This document shows, in pieces, positions 18,862 to 30,100 of a stretch of DNA of 35,085 bases. Origin of the DNA: Gymnopilus junonius (Eukaryota; Basidiomycota; Agaricomycetes; Agaricales; Galerinaceae); contig JADNYJ010000337.1 in assembly GCA_015501075.1 (NCBI GenBank), forward strand, positions 1 through 35,085. Reading direction: 5' to 3'. Under the pieces are notes generated by a model. The model was not told where the DNA came from. It worked only from the letters and a program-made list of their open reading frames with translations, and made no database searches. Within the stretch, counting starts at the first letter, position 1. Every line of letters starts with the position of its first letter. The position numbers and the translations under genes were made by a program.

Positions 18862-19367
18862 AGCCCTGTAAGCAATCATTGATCATCCATCGCCGGAGTG
18901 CTTTTCTAAAGTATTTTATTTTTAGCCTTCCTATTCCGACGTCCTCACTGTATTCCATCCAGCGACGCTCAGCTAATGTATCAGGTAAGTTTGGGAGTCA
19001 ATTTATTTTTTCTTTTAATTGAAACCCTGGGGCAGGCTCTGGAGCCACAACACAAGATAAATGCAATTGGACGTCGGGTTGAAAGGACTAAACAAATAGA
19101 TAAATTTCGATTGTGGAGGATCAGATTATATCATGTACAATATTGCGTGATTTGAGATACATTCATGCCTGGAGTAACGAACGTCCGTCATCTTTGTAAA
19201 CCATTTCTAGCTGCGTTGATCCTCTGACTATGAGTAGTTCTTGGCAATTAAAATTTTGTACATTTTACCAATGGTGCATTACTTGGTGTAGAGTATATAA
19301 GAGATATCTATAACGTGTGTAATCTATTCTATTCCAGAAGTGCTGATGAATCAATAATGTTTATAGC
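18862..19367. other. Intergenic, nothing recognised
   Basis: About 500 bp between the polyglycine ORF and the stop of the first beta-lactamase-like gene. No ORF of note and no recognisable repeat. A TATAAGAGATATC box near 19,298 has no gene behind it. Confidence 0.4.
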
Positions 19368-21386
19368 CTATACACGCCTCAAGGAAACTCCTGCAGACGG
19401 GACATTCAGAACCATTTCACCACAGTCGTCTGAGAAGTAAATGATATCTACAGGTGCACCGCAACAATGGCCTGGGCTATTGATTACCCAGTAAGGCATG
19501 GCACCCCAATGTCGCCAGCCTGTCAATGGCCTATAACCCTTAGCAAGTCTACGAGGTCAAAATAAGTTTCTCATACCCATGATATTCAGAACATCTAGTA
19601 AGGACGTACCTAAATTCTCGTTTCCTGCCTGTTGAGGCCAAAGCCATCTTCTCTGACCTATCCTCCCGAAGAACGGAAAGGATGTCGTTGCCTTTCAAGT
19701 CAAACTTATGAGCCCAGAGGGATCCGCTTTCTACATTGATGATTGCTTCGCTCTCCCCGTCTTTCGACTTCCACGTCCCGGCATATTCCTTTGTCACAGT
19801 TTTGACTTGAAGCCTATCGAAAACTGGCTGAAAGTGCTCGAAAGCCTCAATAACTATTTTTTCTATGTCTTGATAGGAACCCGTCATAAGGGCAATCACG
19901 CCAAAACCCGAAGTTGGATTGAAGGCGAAGGCTGAATAATGACCATTAAATTCGCCTACTGGTGTCGTCGAAGAAAAGAGTTAGCAGAACTTAAGAAAGA
20001 TGATGAACACGCCTACTCTTTTGGTAGATACGCCGCTGTCGACCAAAAGTATCGGGGATCTTGACAATTTCCCAAAGTAGACCCACTTCAGTCAATTCGT
20101 CGGTCCACGCGTGAACCGGTCTTAACCATTCTCTAAGCGTAGATGGAGTGATGAGGGATTCAGGTCGATTAGGGTCCAAGAATGTCTGCATCAATTTGGA
20201 AAGATCGGCTATGGAAGAAAGCATTCCATACGAAGCGTTCATAGCCTTTAGATCTACATTCTTGATTGAAAAGAAAAGTCCGTCAGCTTCACGATTTGCC
20301 CTAAGCGCAGTGCGTAAAATGACCGACCAGAACATCGTTGTCAGTAGATGCAACTGCCAATCGCTCTCGATTTTCCTCAGTGACTTGAAAAGAGCTGGAA
20401 TGCATGCCCAATGGTTTCAAGATATCCCGGTGGATTAGCTCTGAGAACGACTTAGATGCACAACCGAATCCATCAGGGGCATCCACTTCTTTGCAAACCA
20501 TTCCCAAGAGTGCATACCCAGTATTAGAGTACAAAGGTTCAAAATCAGGCAAATTGGAAAGCGGATATTTGCTGACTGAGTCCAAGATTTGTTCATCGTC
20601 CAACGGAACATCCTTAGTGTGGTAATGTGGCAAGCCGGTGCCCTCCATATCCGTAGGCCAATTCGACAATTGTGGTGGCGGAAGGTCTCGTGGAATACCT
20701 GCGAGATGCGACGCTATTTGTCGCAGAGTGATGGGTTCAATGTGAGAATGAAACTTCGTATCTTCCGTTAAATGCTGCTCCCAGCTTCCAGGAGCGTACG
20801 AGAAACGAGGAAAATATTTCCTGATGTCGTCATCCCTAAAGAAAGGTAATTTTAGTTGTAGTACGCGTCATTGATAAATATAGGAACAGTCACCCAACTA
20901 ATGCTAGGGACAAAAAACCTACCAAGCGACGGCTCCTTTCTCTTTTAACATCCACAACTTAAGAGCAGTGAAAATTTTTGTAAGAGAAGCAACGCGGTAA
21001 ATTGTATCTTCATCTACTTCTTCACAATAGTTTGAGTTTTTCTGTTTCGCGTTCGTAAAGCCGTATCCTCGCGTAAATATGGGACCTTTGGGACCAACAA
21101 TTGCTACGTTCAAACTTTCGATTGATCCGCCTTTATAGAGACTTCGCAAACGGATGTCTAAACGACGTGCAGTAGTTTGGATTTCAGGATCATTTGCCGT
21201 CATGCCGTCGAGCGGGAGAACTGGGAGCTCAGGGAAAAAGAGACCAGGTTCATTGTTGTCGATTAGAGACACAAAGTTGTGTATAAGGTGATTATGGCCC
21301 GCTAGATAAGAGACTATAACAATGGTGCAGAAAGCGAGAATCACGATTATGGTATGGCATGTAGGTTGCTCCGAGTATGCGGCCAT
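19368..21386 (-). CDS. Beta-lactamase-fold serine hydrolase A (PF00144 family, 581 aa)
   Basis: Five exons: 21,386-20,923, 20,835-20,328, 20,260-20,017, 19,958-19,610 and 19,548-19,368; introns of 87, 67, 58 and 61 nt keep frame. An upstream in-frame ATG at 21,467 exists, but the inner one aligns with the start of the paralogue and has the better context. Residues about 10-30 form a hydrophobic signal or anchor segment, so the enzyme is probably secreted or membrane-anchored facing outwards. Family motifs: SxxK as Ser134-Leu-Thr-Lys137, YxN as Tyr257-Ser-Asn, and a GHYSAF segment at about 411 in place of the third KTG-type motif; the paralogue has Gly where this one has Ala. A C-terminal domain of about 160 aa follows, as in fungal ARB_00930-like proteins. 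Substrate unknown; peptidase, esterase and lactonase activities occur in the family. Intron 2 has a weak donor (GTCGGT). Confidence 0.85.
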
Positions 21387-21752
21387 GTTTCCAAGACTGT
21401 GGAACCGGAAAGTCTTCAGTTGAGCATAGTAACCTAGAATGAGTTGTGAAATGGCTTCAAAAATCATGACCTTCGGGACGCTGCTAGGGGAACTTGGAGG
21501 GAATAATGAGAGTGACGTAGAGTCGTTGACCCCACATTAATTTTTGCTGCATTAACGGTCACGTGGGCGGGCATGCCGACGTCGCCGTGCCTGGACCCCC
21601 GAATTGATTTCCAAAGACATCCTCATCTGCATGTACAGATACTATGTCCAATTAGAGTCATAATGTATAAATGAAGGTTGAGTCTAACCATCTTCAAGAT
21701 TTAAGACATCCCTGTACCATAAATATCCATAGCAAATCATTAAAGCAGATGC
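21387..21752. other. Intergenic between the tandem hydrolase genes
   Basis: Promoter region of gene A. A CACGTG box lies near 21,560 (GGTCACGTGGGCGG), a possible bHLH-type site. No other gene fits. Confidence 0.4.
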
Positions 21753-23863
21753 TCAGTCAGTCAATCTCTCCAACGAAACTCTCGATGACGGGATTTCTAA
21801 AGTTCTGCCATCAGGATGTTCAACGAAGTATACTATATCCACAGGCGCATCGCAGCCAGAGTATCCCGGATCATTAATCACCCACAAGGGCATGCAGCCA
21901 TAATGGGCCTTGCCACTATAAGGTCTGTACCCTTTCGCCAGCCTTTATATTTCAATCAGCATGAAACGTAAATATAAGCGGTGACGCGCACTCACCTAAA
22001 CTCGCCTACTCGTCCAGTTGAAACAAGAGCGACTTTCTCTGGAACATCGTCCCTCAAAACCGCAAGGATGTCGTACCCATGTAGCACAAACTGGTCTACC
22101 CATAACGAGCCGTCATCAACGCTGATAACCAAAAAAGTATCCAGATTCTCATCCAAGCCACCCCTCTCTGATTGACGCCCCAAGCAGCTGGCTAATATGC
22201 CTTGGTCAGACGCTTTCAATCTCCATGTACCTGCATACATTTCCCTTGCTACCTCCTCGTGGACCATGTCAAATGCCTTTTGAAATAGCTCAAAGGCCCT
22301 CAAGACGACCCTTTGACTGTCGCTATATGACCCTGTCATGAGCACAACTACACCGAATGAAGAAATTGGATTGAATGCAAAGCCGGAGTAGTGGCCCATA
22401 AATTCTCCCACTAGTAGCAAATAGTGAAAGCCACCCATTAGAGCGAGATCAAGAAAGCCAAGAATCATATGCTCACGTTTCTGATACACCCTTTGTTGGC
22501 GCCCATAGGAGTCGGCGATCTTTATAATTTCCCAAAGTAACCCAACTTCCGTCTTGTCGTCTGACCAGGCATATGACTGACGAAGCCACTCCCTGGATGA
22601 CTGTGGAGACATGAGTGCATCAGGGCGGTTAGGCTCCAGGAACATCTGCATGGCTTTGGTTAGATCTGCCAATGAGGAAAGTTGGCCATAAGAGGGATTC
22701 ATGGTGCCCACGTCGACGTCCTGGTAGTAAAGATTGCAATCAATAAACAGTCAAGGAATGAGTTTCAGGAATAAAGACACTCACAACTTCCCAGCTATCT
22801 TGCGAGGCTACAGCTACGCGATCTTTCAAGTCCAAATCCCTCGTTGTGACAGCATACGCAGTCGAATTCATTTTAAGTTTACGAAACACATCCATACTTA
22901 GCAATTCCTCAAACGTGCGCGCGTGACCGCCCCTGTATCGATGAGCTGTTAAAGCGGCCATACCGAGGAGTGCGTACCCAGTGTTGGAATATAAAGGCGG
23001 GCTGCCTGGTACGACAGTAAGGGGATGTGTTGAAAGAGCTGTTAGAATCTCTCTCTTGCTTGGAGAACGCCTTCGGTTGTAATGAGGGAGTCCAGATCCC
23101 TCCATGCTTCTCGGCCAGTCTGCCAACAAGGCAGGAGGAAAGTCGCGTGGAATACCAGACATGTGCGAGGCGACCTGTTGGAGAGTAATGGACTCGTGAG
23201 GACGGTGAGGGGGAAAGTGAGGACTATTGGACAGTGAGTGCGATCTTCCACGACTCGCCCAGCCTCCTGGAGAGTATTTGAAGTAAGGAATATAGTTAGT
23301 GATGTCGTCGTCCCTTGTGGTTGCAACGTCAGTCAACAAGCATGGCATGACTGCTAGCAAGGTCACACTTACCACCTAATCATTCCCTTCTCCTTCAAGA
23401 TCCAAAGCTCTAGCGCCGTAAACAGTTTCGATACAGAAGCAATCCTGTATACCGTATTTTCATCGACATTCCCTCTTAGCCGTTCATCCGTCTCATTTGC
23501 GCGTCTAACCCCGTACCCTTTCGAAAACACGGGCCCGTCGGCTGTGACAACGGCCACACTGAGGCTGTCGACCCATTGAATATCCGCAAGCTCCTTCAAC
23601 AGAGCGTCCAATTTCCTAGCGGCTCGTCGGATGTGATAATTCTCGGTGTAGTTGGTACCCCTGGAAAGCTCAGCTAGAGGAGGGAAAAAAGGGCGGCATA
23701 TTGGATGCACTGGTTCTGAATGTAATAACCACGCTGGGATAAACGGGAATAGATGGGGAAGCCAGTAAGGAAATCGAAGGTGGCTAAGGAGGCTGTGGTA
23801 CCCAGCAACGTAGACAACGCAAAAGAAGAGGATGCATTTCAGCAGATGAGGGAGACGAGCCAT
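21753..23863 (-). CDS. Beta-lactamase-fold serine hydrolase B (PF00144 family, 622 aa)
   Basis: Tandem paralogue of gene A with the same four intron positions. Exons: 23,863-23,373, 23,313-22,785, 22,720-22,477, 22,410-21,996 and 21,942-21,753; introns are 59, 64, 66 and 53 nt. The third exon is 244 nt in both genes. The N-terminus has a hydrophobic segment (about 8-22) and a Pro/aromatic-rich stretch, so secretion or anchoring is likely. Motifs: SxxK as Ser143-Val-Ser-Lys146, YSNTGYALLG in exon 2 and GHYSGFAFNP at the start of exon 4. The C-terminal domain ends about 60 codons after GEFR, in a GYSGCDAPVDIVYF stretch shared with A (GHCCGAPVDIIYF). No frame breaks. The pair arose by tandem duplication and has diverged a good deal, so different substrates are possible. 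Confidence 0.88.
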
Positions 23864-24998
23864 AGAAGAATTCGTGGGGAGTCCTAAACAGAGTAGTATA
23901 GAGGTAGCTAGCAGTATTGCAACAAACTATGAGACTTCCGAGTACAAGCCAGCTTGAAGTGTAGGAGGAAGGCCAACTTGAACATGCGACAGGCAACATG
24001 CAAGTGTAAAAATAGAACAGGAAGTCCTTGCCAAATAAGCGTCCATAGTGCTTACTTCAAAGTCGTAAGTCACCCACTCCACCTTGTGCGCAACCACTGC
24101 CTATTACTCGATTCCAGTTCTTGTGCTAGCCTTTGTTTAATGTATCGCTCGCTGCGGGACATTTGCTGTACCCTTATCCGATGGACGTGCCTATCTCCTT
24201 TGGCAATTTCAAGTACAACTTGCATATCATCAATGGTCACCAACCTGACCGTCCGTCCTGTTCCTCACACCGTCCTTTCTCGTTCGAGGTCTATTGGGCG
24301 TGGCTAAAATCTACTTCAAATTCTTCTGATACCATCAGCGTGGCGAATCATGACAAAATAATGACCATGGTTGGGAGCGCGTAAGTATACTGTATATACC
24401 ATGAAAGCGAAGGCTGACTTTATAATACCGCGCATGGGGCAGAGTGAGAGAGTAGGGAAAGGCGCTTGAAGAAATCCGAAGTTATTTCTTTGACAATGGC
24501 AGCGCTGCCGCTGAGAGAGCTCCTCGGTACCGCTCGAGATGCGCCGCCTGCGGCCCGGCCGGAGAAGGCTTATATTTAATTCGAATTAAAAGGCTTTTCC
24601 GCGAAAAGGCCTTGTCGCCTGCTCGCTGTTTTGATCTCTTTCCATATAAACATTTCGTACCAACTCATGCTCTGTAATGGAGAGATTTTGGTAGCAAAGA
24701 AGCCTCAAAGTTGCGTCCATGATCCGCTGAAAACCACGTTCATGCCACATGGTTCGATCAAAGTATGGTGCCTTCGCATTATTATAGTTCATTACTATGA
24801 CCACTTACCATGACCTACGTATCGAATTCTTCCTTTCGCATCACCACGTAGTCTCGCAGATTCCTCGCTTGGTTGTCCCCGTACTTTTCAACTTTCAAAC
24901 CGTCCAGCTGATCCATTCAATGGTCAACCTGCACGATTCGCTAAAATGTCGCTCGTATCCTCGGAAAATATCGCCCGTTTATGCGGCATAGCGTGTAC
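23864..24998. other. Intergenic, 1.1 kb, no firm gene
   Basis: One frame, 24,133-24,384, reads smoothly (GHLLYPYPMDVPISFGNF and on) and ends at a good donor GTAAGT at 24,381, so an unrecognised gene with an intron is possible, but no domain is seen. At 24,500-24,590 the DNA is dense in palindromic hexamers and includes the perfect 16-bp palindrome TTTAATTCGAATTAAA (24,575-24,590), followed by an imperfect hairpin AAGGCTTTTCCGCGAAAAGGCC. Confidence 0.4.
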
Positions 24999-25006
24999 TA
25001 TATAAA
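24999..25006 (+). promoter_or_regulatory. TATA box of the xylanase gene
   Basis: TATATAAA 49 bp before the ATG at 25,055, consistent with a strongly inducible secreted-enzyme gene. Confidence 0.7.
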
Positions 25007-25054
25007 TGCGGATATGAGCGATGAGCTCCATAGGATACTCGCATATTCCTAGCG

Positions 25055-26823
25055 ATGTTTGATTTCAGGCCTCTGGTCGTCCTCTCTGTCTTAGCGGCTC
25101 CCGTTCTTTCCCAGCCTGCAGTCTCTCTCTTGATTGACTTTGCAGGCTACCAAAGCACAGGCACACTCAACCTGCGCTCGACCCTCCAGAGCGTCTCTAC
25201 TCGCAAGAATTCTACATTCCATTTTGGCTCCACATACGACACCTACGATGCCGATGCCAGCTGGACCCAGAACGTTTTCAGTACTTTCTTCAACCACATA
25301 GTTGCCGAGAACGGCTGCAAGTGGGACGCGACAGAGCCGACCCGTGGTGTCAGTTCCCTCACTGGATGTATAGGCGTGCAAACGTACGGTACCCAGAATG
25401 GCGCCACTTTCCGTGGCCACAACACCTTCTGGCACTCTCAAACTCCTGTAGGTGTATATAACTCATCAAGATTGAAACGACTTATTCGTGTTAATTATTT
25501 TTTTTAGTCTTGGCTTCCAGGCAGCATCACTGCCAGTGACCTCGTCACCAATGTTATTCCCCAGCACGTTCAGCAGGAAATCCAAGGTCTGGGTACCGCT
25601 GTGACTTCCTGGGATGTCGTCAACGAGATTGTCGGTGACGGTGTCTCCAATGGCATGGTGAGTTATTCTGAGATTCTTAGGGTACTTTTACCTAAATGCA
25701 ATGCACCACGCAGACTGCTCTTCAATGTGTACAGAACAAAAAAGTTTGGCCCACTCAGACGTCCGATGGGTCCAGTACAGCTCTTGTGACAGATCTCTCT
25801 TTCGTCCACGCAGCGTTCACCACTGCTCTCCAATACGCTAGCAGCAGCACCCGTCTCGCCATCAATGACTACAACACCGGCGGGTCTGATGCCAAGACCG
25901 CTTGTGTCCTTGCTGTTCTCGCAGACATCAATGCCAACGCCGCCATTCCATACAACCGTCTCGCAGTTGGGTTCCAATCTCACATTTCGACCACCACTTT
26001 CGTCGCCAAGTCTGCTCTCTCTGCGACATTCTCCGAGCTCGCTGCTCTTGGTGCGACTGCTATGATCACAGAACTCGACATTTCTCTTCCATCAGCCACG
26101 AGCGCAAATGAGCGTTTCCAGGCTGCTATCTGGGGTGACTACCTCGATGTACGTGTTTTTTTTTTTGAGATTTTAGAAAAAATTAGTTCGTTTAATTTAT
26201 CTTGTAGGCTTGCCTTTATGCCTCCAACTGCAACGAATTCATCAACTGGGATACCCGTGATGACACCTCCTGGCTTGGCACCTCTGCTGCTGGCACTCTC
26301 TTTGACTCTAGCGGTAACCCCAAGCCGGCAGCATACGAAGTCGCTGCTCGTCTCCAGCGATACGCCTCTGGCGCCACCGAGCTCTGTGCCACCGCTCTCG
26401 GAACCTCTTCTTGCATGGCGTCCGGCCCAAGCGGAACCACCACCGTCGGTCCGACCACGACCCCGACCACGACTCCAACCACGACCCCAACAACAACGCC
26501 TCCCGTCACAACTCCCTCCCCTACTCCATCAGGCTGGTATGTGTATTTATTAACCTATGTAAGTTTTTGATTAACCGAACTCGTCGCATCTTCTAGTGCA
26601 TCTGCTCTCTATAGTCAATGCGCTGGCATTGGTGAGTATACTGCTCAACGTATGTTTTTTTGGACACGGGTACTGACAACCATCGCAGGCTGGACTGGCT
26701 GCACCTCTTGCGCCGCTGGCTCTACCTGCAAATATTCCAACCCTTGTAAGTACCCTTTCTGGCTTATTCGCTGTCAACTTTTTCATCGTTTTTATTTCAG
26801 ACTATTCCCAATGCCTTGCCTAA
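25055..26823 (+). CDS. Secreted GH10 endo-1,4-beta-xylanase with C-terminal CBM1 (473 aa)
   Basis: Seven exons: 25,055-25,447, 25,508-25,657, 25,714-26,148, 26,208-26,536, 26,597-26,631, 26,689-26,745 and 26,801-26,823; all introns are 55-60 nt, GT-AG, and keep frame. A signal peptide (about 1-19) leads to the GH10 barrel, with NHIVAENGCKWDATEPTRG and RGHNTFWHSQTPSWLP for substrate binding, WDVVNEIVGDG with the acid/base Glu171, INDYN, and MITELDI with the nucleophile Glu301. A Thr/Pro-rich linker (TTTVGPTTTPTTTPTTT) leads to a CBM1 cellulose-binding module: YSQCAGIGWTGCTSCAAG to YYSQCLA, with its Cys pattern. It would hydrolyse xylan outside the cell while bound to plant cell wall. The CBM1 is at the C-terminus and is cut by introns into micro-exons of 35, 57 and 23 nt. 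Confidence 0.95.
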
Positions 26824-27146
26824 GTATAAATTTGGGCTGTTATTCCGGGTGCTGGAATTATACGTAGCGTACTCAAAAATAACAGATTCTTTTGTTTCCA
26901 AATATCCGTTCCGAGTATGTCCCGTTGAATTTCAAATTGCCTAGAACTCAGTGGGTGAAAGTTGAAAGTGGTAAAGGGCACAGCCACATGAAATATCTAA
27001 TCTTATCGGTCTACTTTGTGTGGTGTTGTTAGAACTGGAAGCCCTTGAAAGTCGCGCTCACCGCGACTTCGCCTTTAAGCAACTGTGAACCATTTCATCG
27101 AGCCCGACGGAGAGACGAACTCTGACGGCGTCGACACCTCTTTTCC
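26824..27146. other. Intergenic between xylanase and NUP192, with a GC-rich hairpin
   Basis: Contains the perfect inverted repeat AAGTCGCG-CTCAC-CGCGACTT (27,049-27,069), 78 bp before the NUP192 start codon. It could be a dyad for a regulator or a leader hairpin. No other gene fits. Confidence 0.5.
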
Positions 27147-30100
27147 ATGAACTCTATCCATCGCTTGCGGGACGCCCTCGTCAATGTTCTCGCAGCACCC
27201 GACCACCATGGCGAACAGGAGCTCTTCGATGAGCTGATGGTTCAAAAACCTCGGCTGCTCAAACTTTTCGTCGTGGGACCTAGGAATAATATCGAGCAGC
27301 GAGAGATTGAGTCAGGTTGGTTGTTTACTTATTCACTTTGGAATACACATTCAATTTCTTAATAGGAAAACCAACAATCAACGGCAAATCAACAGCAGTG
27401 AATGTAGACTTCGCGCGTCAAGCTCTTTTCATCGCACAACAACTCGATTGTTCCGAGAAATATGTCGCAGAAATTCTGCACTACGTGACCGTCGAAAACC
27501 CCAATATCAGTCCTGTCAACTCTATGGAGCTCACTATGGCCACATTTCACCAACGACGGCGTCACCTGGTTGACTCTTTACGTTTTCTGCTGGAGGCAAC
27601 GGAAGCTGCTGAACTGCCGGAAGCTCCGTTGACGTACAAGAGGATAGCGAACTTTGTAAAGGGAGAGATTTTGAGGCCCCATGGAGAAGACTCATTGGCT
27701 TCGAAATTGCTCAAGGAGATTGAACAGTTGGATGGGGTGATTGCACAGGCAGATGCCGCTCGCAAGAATGCTGGGAGCAATACTGTACCACCAGGTGGCC
27801 AAGGTAGGCGATGATCTCCCCTCCATTTTGAATACAATATAATCTAATGATTGTCAGGCAATCCTTCACTTGGATATGACATCCTCAACTCACCGCTATG
27901 AATCCCTAAAATACGAACGAAGATACCTCGCTATTGTTCTTACATCGGTAGCTCGAATAGGGTTCATATCACCCAATGAAATCAAGCGCATCGTCAACTG
28001 GCTTGCTTCTAGCTCAAATCATCCCATGACATACTACCTCTTGACCGCTGTCTTCGTCTCACTCGATCCTATCGATCCCCTCAGTGCTGTAGCACAGTTG
28101 CGCGACAAGCTCGTCACTGATGGCACCCTTATTACTTTCATGACCAAAAATTTCGAACCAGCCACCAAATGGCAGGATGCCGGCCTCAAATCGACACTTT
28201 TGCTCAAGTGGACCATGTTCCTGACGGAGGCGAGGCATAATGATGCCACTTTGGAAAATCGACCTGGGTTCGGGGCGGAGGAGTTGGAGACACAGGTGTG
28301 GAATGCTGTCCAAGGGATGATTTTTCCCTACCTTGGACGTTCAGTAGTCCATATTGAAAGCCAAAGACGGACATGGCCCTCCGCCTCTTTATCAGACAAC
28401 GTGTTAGTGATTCGCAAGAGCAAAAAAGGTCCCACCCCAGGACTTCAAGTTGGTCGTCCTGAATGGTTTTGAAACCCTGTTGCGGTCTGTCATCACCCAC
28501 GCCTCTTCCGAGCTCCCGGAAAATTAAACAGAGGCAAGAAGATTTAGTGTTAGCCAGTGCTCGTACGGATCGCAATAGGACTGCGTCGCGCTTCACTTCT
28601 ACGCTTCCCCCAGATCCAGAGAGGCCAGGCCCTCCACCACGGCAAGATATTGCCACGTTCTATTCCTTATTGGTCTCCTATACAATGCCCTCCCTCCTGA
28701 GAGAGCTCTCCAATTCTGGGTTCAAGTCCTCAATACCCTTCTTCCTCTGTGTCATATCAAGAATCCCTCGAGTCCACTTCTGGTCGCCTTCCTTCCTTCC
28801 TGCAATGGGCTGTATGGTCAACATCACCACAAGATCTTACCCATGATGGCTGCACTATATGACATGCTCAGCGTTTAGCGCATGGGCAGCAGTGCAGTGA
28901 AATTGGCGTATAATTTCCTGGCGAGAGGCGGAGGAGAGGTGTTGCCTGGCATTCGTTGGCCGCTTCGAGTGCTACCACGCCTTCAGTATCGTGGACAGCA
29001 ATTTTTGGTTACTTGAGAGCTGGGCGACGAGTGCGTCTAACCCACGCACGCAACCTCAATTACAGACTCTGGAGGTCTGGCACAATCATTCAACAACATT
29101 CAAAGTCTCGCCCCACCCCAGCCATCTGCGCATCAATTTGCGCTCGGCCCCAAAGACGTCCTGTTCGCTTGCTCCTTCCTCCGCCTGCTATCCACTGTCG
29201 CCAAACATTCAGTGGCTGTGCGTACGACAATCTCGGGGCATGCTCATTTCCGTGCCATTCCTACCCTCCTGAGTCTCATTCCACTTGGAGTCCCTCTGGA
29301 GTTGAAAGGTGCCATATTCGAGACTGTTGCGTCCTTCTGTGAGCCAGGAGCTGGAGCAGCCGGTGTGGAGATCTGTAAGGCCGTATGGACTCTCATGGAA
29401 AGATTTGAAGTTATCAATGTTCGTGCAGGCTCTGCGCCTGGGTTAGGTGCTGGTATAGGTAAAGGCGTGGAATTAGAATTGGAGCAAGTCGAGTCGGCCC
29501 ATCGGTTGTACCCCGCCACGATACCTTTCCTCAAACTCCTGGGTGTGCTCATACATACGCCCAAGCAGATCCCACTGCATGATCGCGCAGCGGGTACAGA
29601 ACCGCTCAATACGATCCCTGATAACCTTGGACAGCCATACCGCTTACCTGGCATTGGTCCCTTCGTCTCCTTCGTCATTGACACAGTATTTGGGAACATT
29701 CCAAATAGGGAGTACTCAAAGCCATCTGACAGGTGGAAGACCAATGACTTATGCTTGAACTTCATCGAGCGCAGTCTGGCTAGTTTCAATTTGGAGACGT
29801 TGGTGGAAGTGGGCGACGAGTCAAGTTTGAAGCCCGAGACGCTGCTTCCATTGTTCATACACCCAGGGTATGAAATTATGAAGCGCATGCTTACCAATAC
29901 GCCCTTGCAAGAAATTATCTTATCGTACATCGTTGACGGGCTCGGCGGATTCGAGAAAGGTCTGGCTGATGAAGAGCCGTTTTTCAGGAATACGATCATT
30001 CGGGTGCTAAGGATTGTGCATCGGGTTTTGGAGGTGCAAGATATATTTTTGGACGTTTTCCTCCCCCTTCTGTCAGACCTCAACGCGTCTTCGGTTGTGG

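Noticed and set aside
18669..18875. Poly-proline protein on the minus strand
   Set aside because: It is the antisense of the Gly codons. TATA box, leader and family resemblance support the plus strand.
29244..30083. 279-aa ORF on the minus strand
   Set aside because: It lies fully inside the open NUP192 frame and shows no domain; a shadow of coding sequence.
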